Origin: Cyclospora cayetanensis
Taxonomy: Eukaryota > Apicomplexa > Conoidasida > Eucoccidiorida > Eimeriidae
NCBI RefSeq assembly: GCF_002999335.1
Contig: NW_020312147.1
Coordinates: forward strand, 1-64,000
DNA length: 64,000 nt
Direction of reading: 5' to 3'
The position numbers were made by a program, and so were the translations under genes. The stretch's first letter is position 1, and each line of letters begins with the position of its first letter. The notes under the pieces are model-generated. The model was given only the letters and a program-made list of their open reading frames with translations. It had not been told where the DNA came from and made no database searches. Of the stretch, positions 24,561-35,130 are shown piece by piece.

Positions 24561-26856
24561 AGATATTGGGAGGAGGAGAGGCTTTTACTCTTTATATCTC
24601 TATATCAAAGGCTGTGTGTGTGTTTCTTTTTTGAGGAGCAAATCGCGCGGCGAGGTTGTTTGCCTACGGTTAAAGAGAAAGACTTTTGATGGCGCCCACA
24701 ATAAGGTCCTGAGAGAATGCGATACACCAGGCGAACTTCCTGAGGCGAAAAAAAAAGAAACACGCGGAGAAAAGCGATCAGGCAGACGGCGCGGAGAGAT
24801 GGAGGGAGAGCCAGGAGGAGTGCATGCAGACAAGCGCGAGAAGGCTCTTTGAGGGGGAGGCTGAAGGGGAGAAGGAGAAGCCGTGGAAGGGGGATCTAGC
24901 TGGCTGTTTTTTTGTGCGCGGCAACACGCGGTTGGTTTGGATAGACAGCGAACCTTCTTGTTCCCAGGCTGGTAAATATGGCCGGGTTGAACGTCTTCCA
25001 CTTCGTTCATATTCGGAAGAAGTTAGGAGACGACTGAGGAAAGCACGACGCTGGGGGAGAGGCGCAGAGGCATGGAGCTGGTGAGTAAGAGGTCTTGTTC
25101 ACTGACCCCTCCTTCTTCACGCGCCGTCGAGTGTCTGGCGAGCACGGCTGAGAGAGCGGGAGTGGGGATGGAATGCGGGAAGAGGGGAAGAAAAGGAAGT
25201 CTTTGGAGAGGCGGAAGCCTTCTCAGCACGTTTCTGTCTGGAGGACGGTCGTGGGTACAACGCGTGGTGCTGGGCGGTTCGCTGCAACGCGCCTTGGCGA
25301 GCGTTTTCGTTTCTCCCCAGCCAGCGAGGCGGCTAGCCAGGTGGCTAGCCAATCGGTTCCGGCGCTGCTGCGGAAAAGCGCGGGAAGAGACGCTGTGGCG
25401 GCTGGATGCAGAAAAGCGAATTGCCCTGCTGGGGATACACCCCAGCGCCGAGTTTCAGCGGCTGAGAGGGTCGGCTGGACGGAGTAAATTTGAGCGCGCG
25501 AAAGGAGCAAGAGAGTTGGCAGCAGGAAAAGGTGGCAGGTGGGAATCTGCCTTTCCCTGCCTGGTCGTCGGTTCTGAGTGGTGCTCGCGAAAGAGAGACA
25601 CACACAGACACAGCGAAGGTGCCGCTGCCGCCCCGAGAGGAGTTGCCCGCTCCTTCCCTCGTCTCCCCCGCCTCTCTCTCCTGCCCTTCGTCCGCACCGC
25701 GCTCACCCTTTGGCTTTAAAAGGAGAACGCAGTGGCACGAGAGCCTCCAAAAGGTTTGCGCAATCCGTGGAAACCCCACGAGGTCCGATGTGCTGACGGC
25801 AGACGTGCTGCGCGCGAGGAGACGGGTGGAGCTCGAAGTGTTTCTCTGAGAGCGCAACAAAGGCTTAGTGCCCTCGAAAAACGGCGCGTGGAATATTAAT
25901 CTCCAGCGAGAGAGGCGTGCAGAAAGAAGCAGCCGCGCGTGGGGCTGTATCCTGCGAAGAGTGGCGTCTGCTGCTGTATATACATCTGCCGCAGAGGCCG
26001 GTGGCTGTCTCGCAGTGTCTTCGGATGTGCCTCTGCCGCTGGCTGTGTCTTTTGTGTATATTTCTGAGGCGTCTTGAGAGTTTGTTCAGCAGCTGTCAGC
26101 AGCAGCCAACGGCTGCAAGGGCGGCCGCTCTCCGCGTCTTCTTCGCTCGGGGGAAGCACGCGGCATGAGCCCTTCAGGCAGCGGGAGTCATCGTGCCGAA
26201 ATACTCGGAGCAGCGCGCAGCTTGAGTAAACGCTGGGAAGATCTAGAGCATTTCAGTGCCGAGAAGAAGTGCTGAGGCGTTGAAAGAGACCGCTGTCGGC
26301 ACTCGCTCACCACGCCAGCAGCAGCGTGGCTGCAGCAGCAGCGGCTGCTGCTGCTGCAGCCACGCTGGTGCTCTCTCTCTCGCGCGCACGGACGAAAGGC
26401 GCTGCGCGCGGTCGGGTGTGTGTCTGTCCTATATTCCCCCTAATATATTCGCATTTACACCGCCGCTGCTGCTGTTTTCCGCGGCGTCCTCCACCCTCTT
26501 CCCTTGCATTCTTTGCTCGCTCGACACACAGCGCCGTCAAGCGCCTGTCTTCTGAGAGAGGAGGCCTTCAGACTGCCACAAGTGCCTCCGTGGGGCAAAA
26601 GCGGCTCCCCCCCTGCCCCCGACTCCCCGCTGAAGTCAACGCAGCTCTCTCTCTTCGGTGTCTGAACTCTCTGCCAATTGGTTCCAAAGACAAGCCCCTC
26701 AAAAGGCGCTGCAAGGCGCTCCTACGAATCAGGGAAGAGCGCTTCCGTCCAAACGCCACCCTCTAGGCAAGGCCGCTGCGACTGCCGCAGCGCGCTGGAT
26801 ATCTTCGCCGCTCGAGACACCGCAGGAGCACCCTCCCGAAACGCCGTTCAAGGCAC

Positions 26857-26917
<61 letters not shown>

Positions 26918-27969
26918 GACAGACAGACAGACAGACAGAGACAGACACAGAGAGAGAGAGCCACACATACACACACACCCTTCGCCGGGCTAGCTGTGAG
27001 GACACAGCAAAGCGAGAAAAATGGTCTAAACGCTCTCCTTTGGAGTCATGCGTCGCACAATCTTAGCTTGCGCGGCATACAGGACGCACGCAACTACCAC
27101 ACATAGTACATATATACAGACACACACACCTATTTCTGCACACGTATGCACATGCATACATACTTACACATACATATGCGCATGTAGATACACACGTACC
27201 TTCGCACAGCCGTACGTTCACTTATCCATCCATGCACGCATGCACACGTGCACACTTTTACATACATTCACATACACATACATTCACATACCCATGTTCA
27301 CATTCGCATTCCCATAGGCACACACACACAGACATGCTCACACACACAGGTACACAGATGCAAGCCTCAGTTCAGGGCAGTGGCAACCTTTGGAAGCAAT
27401 ACCCACAGTCAACCTCCTAGCAAGGGCAAGCAAGAGGTGCACGAGTTCCCAGAAGAAAAAGCCGACAGAAAGCGCCATTCGTCCCTGCCCCCATGCAGCG
27501 TGCTCCGTAACGATGCCTTCTTCTCGACTCCAGCGTATTTCGACAGCGCTGCACGTTCACGTCATACCCTAAGTGGATTGCGTTTAAGGGTTTATCCCAT
27601 ACGCAGTCGCTGTAGGGCGCTGAAAAAGCCAGGAGTTCCCTAGGTAGCTACTGTATAGCTAGCTAGCTAGCCGAACTGCGCTGCGCTGCTTCGCCAGTGC
27701 CTCTGTTACCTTCTACCCCTGCGCTAAGAGGGTTTGCCTCCGGAGTGCGTGTCGCAGGGAGGCGAGCTGAAAGGTAGGCACCCCGTCAAAACGGCCAAAC
27801 AACAAGCCGCGAGATATCTTTAGCCTTCCAGGTTAAGCGACAAGAACAGATATCGCGTCTAAGTGACACGAATACAGCGGGCGCTTCGGCTGTCTGTACA
27901 GCTTCGCCCTTGGAGCCACGCTCCCTTGAAAGCCTTCCTTGCGGCTCTGTTTCATGGTAGCTGTTGTGC
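24561..27969. other. Unresolved GC-rich tract with overlapping open frames
   Basis: From about 24.8 to 26.8 kb the DNA is GC-rich and open in several frames on both strands. On plus, 24968-25080 has a good acceptor (CTTGTTCCCAG) and donor (GTGAGTAAG), and another block ends with a stop at 25847-25849 after TQWHESLQKVCAIRGNPTR. On minus, 25060-24960 also has an acceptor (CCTCTCCCCCAG). I could not chain either set into a protein. It may hold 5' exons of the minus-strand Ala/Gln-rich gene or a small plus-strand gene. From 26.8 to 27.9 kb only microsatellites and non-coding sequence were seen. Confidence 0.45.
26857..26946. repeat. (ACAG)n microsatellite
   Basis: About 22 ACAG/CAGA units with two GACAGAGAC interruptions. 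CA and ACATAC repeats follow irregularly from 27090 to 27360. Confidence 0.95.
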
Positions 27970-28490
27970 CTAGGAAGGGGTTGTGTCTGCGTCTCTAAGG
28001 ACATGCCGCAACTCTTTTCTAAACTGTTTTGCCACCCTTTCTTGGCTTTCCCTCCTCAGTCGCTCGATCCGCCTAAACAGCCGTGCAACAGGTCCCTGCG
28101 CAATCACGCGCAGCAGCGAGTCTCCTTTCCATCGGTGGCAATGAGGGCTGCTGGAAAGATGTTGTGCCAAGAGAGTACGTAGCCGAGGATGTGCAGGTGA
28201 TAGATGCAACAGAAATGGGTAGAAGTGAGGCAGCGAGCGGCAGCGTGGGGCGGATAGACGGCTGCGAGTTCGTGTGCAGCGGCAGAGGAAAGGGTGAGGG
28301 CAGCACACCACAAGAAAACGCAAAGCTTCCCTCCACACACACCTCTCCCTCCATCTCAGGCCATACAAATCAGAAACTCCATCGAGGGTCTTACTGTTGT
28401 GCGGCTGGCAGTTTCAATTTCCTCAGCAGACGGTGGGGGTGCCTCGTGGGGGCTGAGACAAAGTGGGGGGAGAATGCACAGACGGGGAGA

Positions 28491-28554
<64 letters not shown>

Positions 28555-30287
28555 TACATACATACACTACACTACATACATACATACAATACATACACTA
28601 CATACATACATACACTTCATACATACATACACTACATACATACACTACATCCATACAATACATACATACACTACATACATACACTACATACATACACTAC
28701 ATACATACACCACATGCATACGTATATACAGTCAAACCCACGAAAGCGGGAGGCAGCAGGAGCAGCAGGGAGCTCCTGGAGCACCGAGAAGAATCAGGAG
28801 GACTCTTTAGTGCCTTGTTGCCGCAGCAGCGAGGCATGCAATTTTGAAGCGTTCCTGGTAGCATCGCTCTCTGAGGGCTTACTTGCACGGAAGGCTGGCT
28901 GCCCACCGCAAGAGGTTCCTTTGCGAAGTAGCTCCGCAGATGAAGGCGTTTGAGCGGAGATTTACGAAGAAAGGGAGTCCTCCACAACGCCCACGATCGA
29001 GACGCTGCAGCAGCTGAAGACAGCCAGAGAGCAGCAGACTGCAGGCTGATCAAGAGCGAGAAGATAGATGCAGCCGAAGGCACACGATGCATCCCGCGGA
29101 AAGGTTGACGGTGAGTATGAGTCAGCGAACTCTGGAGACCTTTTTGCGCGATGCTTCCGAGAGCGGTCCGCACAGTTCGTTCTACGCAGCAGCCGTGAGT
29201 GGGGGCAGCCGCGAAGGTAACCATGCATGCGGCAGATGGAAGCCTCGAGAGGACCACAGAGGATGAGGCAGAATAAAAGGAAGTAGCATGTACACCGTAG
29301 GCAGCGCGCAGAAGACGGGAAGGCGGCAAGCAAGAATTGAGGCAGCAGCAGCAGCGATGACACGGTCCAAGAACACAGGCTACAGCCCAGCTGGCTGTCA
29401 TTACGCTTCAGGTGGAAAGGCTCTACAACGCACCAGTGTGTGTGTATATATGTGTGTGTTATGTGTGTGTGTTATATGTGTGTGATGTATGTGTGTGTGT
29501 GTTGACTGACACCGCATGAAACAAAGAGCGCTATCGAAGAATCCGTCAGAATTTAGAAGACGAATAGGGGCTGAGTAAAGGCGTGTACGAGTGGCCTAGG
29601 GGGAGCTGCTGCATAGGCGCACCGTGAGTACCTTGGGGGGATTCGTTTTTTGGGGGTGGGAAAAGGGGGTGCTGAGAAGGTGGTTGTTTTTGCTTACCTC
29701 GTAGTTGAGCTGGTTGTGCCAGACTTCGAGCCTTAGAATTCGCTCGCCCGTTTGTTCCTCCACAAGGCGGAGAGGCCGTTCCATCCGCTGTGGTATTAAG
29801 GCAGGCACAGGGGCAGGCAGGCACAGTGGCAGCAGCGTCACGTGTAGAAGCAGGCCTAGTGAGGGTTGTGTGGGGAGAAGAGCGCGAGAAGGAGGCGAGA
29901 AAGAGGGTGAAAATGACGGCGTACCTCGCAGTAAGGGCAGCCCTTGCCTATGAAGGCCAGGAGGTGAGGCAACGCTTGCTTTCTCTCCTTTGCGTCTGCA
30001 CCCTTCCTTGTGCCGCCTCTGGAGCCGCTAGAAGTCCACAGACGAAGCCAAGCGGCACGCATGCGCCTGCGTGGCGCGTTAATGGGGAGATCTGAACGCC
30101 TGTGGAAGGCGAAACTCCGTTGTGCTACCAGGTGCCAAGGGGGGCCACCCCCTTGCCCCCGCGCGTTAAAGCCTCCCAGAGTGCTCTTCAGCAAGGAGGC
30201 ACTTGCAAGAGGGAGGAAGGAAGAAAGACTCACGAGAAAAAACAGTACCACGGAGGAGGGGAAGGTGCAAAGACACCTCAGGGTCAT
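27970..30287 (-). CDS. Thioredoxin-like CPYC protein with signal peptide and basic leader (apicoplast-type targeting), four exons
   Basis: Exons 30287-29925, 29787-29698, 29013-28883 and 28147-27970 (the last could start at 28150) join in phases 0, 0 and 2, giving about 253 residues. ATG at 30287 opens MTLRCLCTFPSSVVLFFLVS, a signal peptide ending near LASA. An Arg/Ser/Pro-rich segment of about 75 residues follows, which together resemble a bipartite apicoplast leader. The mature part has LLAFIGKGCPYCE, a CxxC redox site after a beta strand, then RLEVWHNQLNYE, then CGGLPFFVNLRSNAFICGAT. In the last motif the Pro after GGL fits the cis-Pro loop of the thioredoxin fold, and two more Cys flank it. 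A basic helical tail (RRIERLRRESQERVAKQFRK) ends the protein. The substrate is unknown. The gene is head to head with hslV. A glutaredoxin is the main alternative because of CPYC, but the LEVWHN/CGGLPFF pattern fits a separate thioredoxin-like family. Confidence 0.85.
28494..28722. repeat. (AT)n followed by ACATACATACACT repeats, in intron 3 of the thioredoxin-like gene
   Basis: About 28 AT dinucleotides at 28495-28551, then about 170 bp of CATACATACACTA units. It lies between the exons ending at 28883 and starting at 28147. Confidence 0.93.
29438..29506. repeat. GT microsatellite in intron 2 of the thioredoxin-like gene
   Basis: Irregular TGTGTGTGT runs with TATATG and TTATG breaks, inside intron 29014-29697. 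Confidence 0.9.
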
Positions 30288-31244
30288 GGTCCGGGGGCCC
30301 ACCCTCTGAGCTGTCGATACACCGAAAGCGCTTCGTCCAAGGGCTGATCAAAGGGAAAGCACGGCCTTCTCACCCCTTAAAAATCATAAGGAGAACACAA
30401 TCTGAAGGGCGGAGCATTGCATGCAGCATGCCAAAGCACGCCTCGCAAGGGGAGGAGACGGATGATCAGCGTCGAAGTCACTTCGGCTCGTGGAGGCGGC
30501 ATCCCTCTGGCTGTTTCGACTGCGATGTGTGTCGTCTTCCACACACAAGACCTTTTTTAGTGCTGTCTGTTGCATCGTTTGAGACGCATTTTGGGGTTCA
30601 TTAAGCGGGCAAGCACCCACCCTGCGAGTCAACGCGTTCTTCTGTACATCGCTCCCCGCTTGCTTACTGCGTGCTCAGCTCGTTAAGGGCATTCGTGGCC
30701 ACGCCGGCCCCCCTTTCCGTGAACAGGGCTCGGCAAAGGAGCGCGCGAAGGTAGGCGTGCTGCCTGCTTCGCATGCGTTCGTGTTTCTCGTCTAGCGAAG
30801 CGCTTTTAAGGCACTACTTCTGAAACGCGCGTCTGGGGAGGGGTGGTAAAGGCCTCTCCAGCCGCCGCGGCAGAGGGCAAAAGGGCCTCCTGGTCAAGGG
30901 GCGCAAGGCGTGCAACAGCTACTACCTCCACAGAGTATAGGGGTGTCGCGCCAGCGAGCGCCAACGGAGAAGGGCAGACAAGACACCAGCAAGGCCCCTG
31001 CCAAACACTCAGGCAGCCGCGCGCAATCTTCCTGGAAATAGTCCCCACCTCAGAGAGAAAGAAGACGCACAAAGCGGCTCTGCAGAGGCTGCTCTAGCCG
31101 GCTCTATCGGTCGTGTTGCCACGCCTTATCCGTACACATGCACTTGCACCTATACACGCACGCAAACGAACCTATAATAGTCAGCTTGATTTCGTAGAAA
31201 TATCAAAGTGCCGCTTGCCTTGCCTCGCGTCGCCTCGCCGACTC
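30288..31244. promoter_or_regulatory. Bidirectional intergenic region between the thioredoxin-like gene and hslV
   Basis: Under 1 kb separates the two divergent start codons, so both promoters should lie here. It is GC-rich, with no TATA-like box or repeated element that I can recognise. Inferred from gene arrangement only. Confidence 0.4.
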
Positions 31245-34140
31245 ATGACGCAGTACAGACACCTCATGAGGGCTTTCCACACAGTGCCACTGCCCTCTGC
31301 TGCATCGAGCCACGCCATGCTCCCCCCCATGAGGCCCCTCAGGCTGCACCTGAAGCAACTGCTGGCGCTCTTCCCTCTTCAGCCGCGAACGCTTGTCTCC
31401 TGCGCTGCCCCTTTTAGCAGCGGGCTCCTGATGATGCCTCAGCGAAAAGCAGCGTTCGGTGTCGAACTCGTGCCTCCGAATATGCGCTTCTCAAGAAGGC
31501 CGTCTCCTTCCACGATAAAGCACACGAGATCGCTTGTCTATGGAGCGCCACCGCATGGGCAAGTCTCTGCATCCACGGGAGAGATGAGGCCCCACTTCTT
31601 GCAGCCACGCCACGGAACAACAATCCTTTGCGTCCGAAAGGGCGATACAGTCGTAAGCACTTAATTCTAGATATACCATACTATACTTCTAGATATACAT
31701 TACCATCCTCTAATTCTGCCTGTACCATACTATACTTCTAGAAACATATTACCATACTCTAATTTTAGATATACCATACTATACTTCTAGATATATATTA
31801 CCTACTCTAATTCTAGATATACCATACTATACTTCTAGAAATATATTACCATCCTCTAATTCTGCCTGTACCATACTATACTTCTAGAAACATATTACCA
31901 TCCTCTAATTCTAGATATACCATACTATACTTCTAGATATATGTTTCCATCCTCTAATTCTGCCTACACCATACTATACTTCTAGATACATATTACCATC
32001 CTCTAATTCTAGATATACCCTATACTAGGCGGCAGGGGTGGCCCTGCTACTGCGTTTCGACCGGTTTTCTTTTTGGCGTCGTTCCTTCGCTCGCGTCCTG
32101 CTGTATGCACGGCGATTTTCTGCCTTGGTTGTGGCTGTATTGGTACGCCTCATGGAAAGGAAGGCTGCGGGAGCTACTCGATGCCTGGCTCGTGTACTGT
32201 TGCTGCATTCGCACTGGACAGTGCTGGACGGTGTTGTGCTCTAGAAGATTTAGGCACTTGCGAGCTGCTTCATGTGCGCTGCCAGCAAGCCCTTTTTTAT
32301 GCCTGTGTATCTTGCGTCTGCCTTTGCGCGGCTTGCCCACACTTTGCCGTCTCGTTGCTGGTGCCTTCTTCTGTGCTGCTGCTGCTGCTTGTGCAGTGTC
32401 TTGCAGGAGACGGGCAGGTCTCTCAAGGAAACCTCGTACGTTGAGAGCCTTCGAATGAGTTGCCTAGAGAGAGGGGGAGAGACAGAGGGCTAGGGGCAGA
32501 TAGTGGCTTGCAGCCTGGGTGTGTTGGTAATAGAACCGCATGTATGGTTGCCACCATCGCTGGGAAGTCGGCGATGGCGCTGTGCCTGTTGCTCTGGGGT
32601 GTTTGGTCCTTGAGACGCAGCGGCAAGACTTAATTTTCTGGCACAGGGCATGTTTGTGTGCAGTCTGAGAATGAGGTTCCTGCGCAGGTGGTTAAGCCGA
32701 ACGCAAAGAAGATCAGGAGGCTCCCTCAAGGCGTCATTCTGGGGTTTGCGGGAGCCACTGCTGATTGCTTCGCTCTGCTCGAGAAACTCGAACAAATGCT
32801 GGAGCAGCACCCTGGTACCTCTATTTGCGGCTGGCGGCAAATAGACGCGAGCACTGCGTTCTTGTGGTGGAGGAAGGGGGGCGGGAGGGGGCAGTATGGG
32901 GCCTGTGGGGTGCTATTTGAACATGAGCCGTGCCGCCTCATTTTTCGTCAGGTGTCTCTGTCTTCTCCCTACAGTCCACTCGCTCGCGTCGTGTTCTGCT
33001 TGACCTCAGGTCAGCTTGTGCGATCATGCGTAGACTTGGCGAAACAATGGCGGACAGACCGCTACCTTAGGCACTTGGAGGTGAGCGACGCGCAAGTGCG
33101 CAGGCAGGCAGTCTAGATCTAGCTCGCGTTGAGAGGCTTTCTAGCGCGGCAAAGCCCTGAGCCAGCGAGCACCTGTGTGGTCCGACAGGTATCGTTGCGT
33201 TGCTCTCTTCCCACCCCCGTTGCTCGACCCTCTCCCCCTGGGCACCTCATTTTGCTGCACTTCTGGCATCAGCCCTCTCATGCAGGCCGTCCTCATTGTT
33301 GCCGACGAGCAGCTCTCTCTGGAGGTATCCGGCGTGGGTGACGTTCTAGAGTCGCACGATGGAATTCTGGCTGTGGGCAGTGGGGGCCCCTATGCGGCAG
33401 GTAGGAAGAAACGAAGCTTTCAAGATCCCCCTTACGACCCTGAAAACTAGCTGTATATCCACAGATGCCGCCTCCCCTCATGAACCTCCTCCTCATGATG
33501 CCCCCCTGTGTAGTGTAGGTGGCGGGGGGAAGAGCGTGGGGGCAGGGGCCTTTTCTGTCCTTCTGTCCTGCTTTTTTGCAAGGGATTAGTCGAAAGGGAA
33601 ACCTCACTAATAAAAGTGCACTTTTAGAGTGCTGCGCAGATGTGTGCCAAGCGGAATAGATACAGAAGTAAGGTCTATATTGCATATTGTGAGAGGCTGC
33701 GGGCGGTGCTTGACGGGGGTGCAGCTGCAGCCAGAGCGCTCTATGACATACCGGACCTGACCGCTCAACAGATCTGCGAGAAGGCCATGAAAATAGCTGC
33801 GGGTGTGTTGCAGTCGCGCTGGCATAATCCTCAAAGCTCACCGGCTAGCTAACTCATGTGCTTGCCTCTGTTCAACTCAGCAGTTACCTTTGAAATCGCT
33901 TTAACCGGCCGATACTCCCGACCAGTGCCATAGGGCTCGTTCACAGGCAGCACTGACGTTTATGGCTGAAACGACACTGCGGTCGGGTGCTGTTTCGATT
34001 TTGCAGATATGTGTTGTCACACAAACCACCAAGTCATTTATGAGACGCTGCCAAATATTTCCACTAAAACGGTTCACCAAGGAGGACCCAGTAGCTCTGG
34101 CCTACAGCCTGGCTGTGAATCAAACTCTTTAGGTTCCTAA
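31245..34140 (+). CDS. hslV: ATP-dependent protease peptidase subunit HslV (ClpQ), probably mitochondrial, seven exons
   Basis: The threonine peptidase of the HslVU protease, which works with the HslU ATPase. Exons 31245-31652, 32397-32435, 32688-32814, 33010-33080, 33286-33400, 33725-33802 and 34007-34140 join in phase. The mature chain should start at [12 protein letters not shown], right after His-Gly. Counting from that Thr, Asp17, Lys28 and Lys33 of the bacterial active site are present ([18 protein letters not shown]). Later motifs are [32 protein letters not shown] and [19 protein letters not shown]. The mature chain is about 199 residues, with a tail of about 25 beyond the usual HslV end. 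An N-terminal extension of about 124 residues rich in Arg, Leu, Ser and Pro, with MRAFHTV and [12 protein letters not shown], fits a mitochondrial presequence. ATG at 31266 is an alternative start. Confidence 0.95.
31658..32025. repeat. ~50-bp minisatellite in intron 1 of hslV
   Basis: Seven to eight copies of a roughly 50-bp AT-rich unit containing ATACCATACTATACTTCTAG followed by ATTACCATCCTCTAATTCT. Some copies carry TGCCTGTACC in place of TAGATATACC. It starts within about 10 bp of the exon 1 donor. Confidence 0.93.
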
Positions 34141-35130
34141 GGCATCTTTTTGTTCAACAAGTTGAGTCCGTAAACCATTGCTCAGAGGGCGGCTGCTCAT
34201 GATAGCACCCCTCGGCGCAACCTGTTCCATCTGCGGGCAAGTGCATTTGCCTAGCAGCTCCGACGCGACAACTTGCCCCTTTGAAAAAAGAATGCATGCT
34301 TTTTGGTCATGCGTATTGTTGTATCCCCATCTGACGCTAGGGAAAAGTGGGCATCTCCGCATTGTCAGCACCCACTCAACTGACCACGACTTCTCTATGG
34401 CACACAAGCTACCGATAATTGTTTCTCTTTCCGATAGCTCAGTTTCTTTTATTTGGAAGCGGGTAGTGTAACATGCAAAGTTGTACTAGTGTTGGGAGTC
34501 GTGCTGCTACCACCCCACTAGCCTACGAACGAGGGAAAATGAGGGACTTTAAGTCAATGGTAGTCAAACCTAGCTCAAATACAATTGCAGTGTTGGCAGC
34601 AGTTTCAAACGGTGGAAGGAAGTCGGAGAACAACCCTCAAGGGACCACTGGAGTTCTGGCTTTTTCCGCAGGACAAAGCTAATCACATTGTAGGATCCAT
34701 GAAAATCCACATTTCGGCAGTTTTACTACAACTTTAGGGTAAAATAGGGCTGATAGAGAAGCAAAACATATTTATTTCTCGCGGTTTTCCTCTTTTACTG
34801 GTGCAAGCGCATCACGGTCGATTCATCCCCAACGGCGATTGCCCAGGCTAGCATTCCCATCAGCTTGCGGCTTTGACGGGCCACTTGCCTAGCTTAAATG
34901 AGTAAAATTCATGTTATTAGCAAAATGTGGTTGTAATTTGCGTCGGTGCTTCATGAGAAGTCGAGAAACTCTTGCCTCGCCTTCGCTAAGACAAGCTCCT
35001 GAAGTTTTGTTCTAAGTACTAGCGAAGCACCGACGCAGCCATCTCAGCGAAACAAGCAGGGTTACGCCTCTTCAGAGGTGTCTCGTCACATTATTCGTGT
35101 TTGAGGGAGCCGTCTGGACCATCAAGTGCC
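34141..35130. other. Intergenic stretch with an inverted repeat
   Basis: Between hslV and the acidic repeat protein gene. It holds a perfect 14-bp inverted repeat, TGCGTCGGTGCTTC at 34939-34952 and its complement at 35024-35037, with about 70 bp between the arms. Otherwise no feature was seen. Confidence 0.6.

Noticed and set aside
24126..24852. Lys/Glu/Arg-rich plus-strand protein
   Set aside because: Generated by a 12-13-bp purine repeat open in several frames; on the other strand it is a pyrimidine tract typical of an intron.
28083..28953. Plus-strand frames of 219-254 codons across 28.1-28.9 kb
   Set aside because: They cross an AT/ACATAC repeat and are antisense to the phase-joined exons of the thioredoxin-like gene.
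33803..33852. HslV ending in the unspliced frame [16 protein letters not shown]
   Set aside because: A donor at 33803 and an acceptor at 34004-34006 restore the conserved HslV ending ([10 protein letters not shown]) in phase, so the unspliced tail is probably intron.
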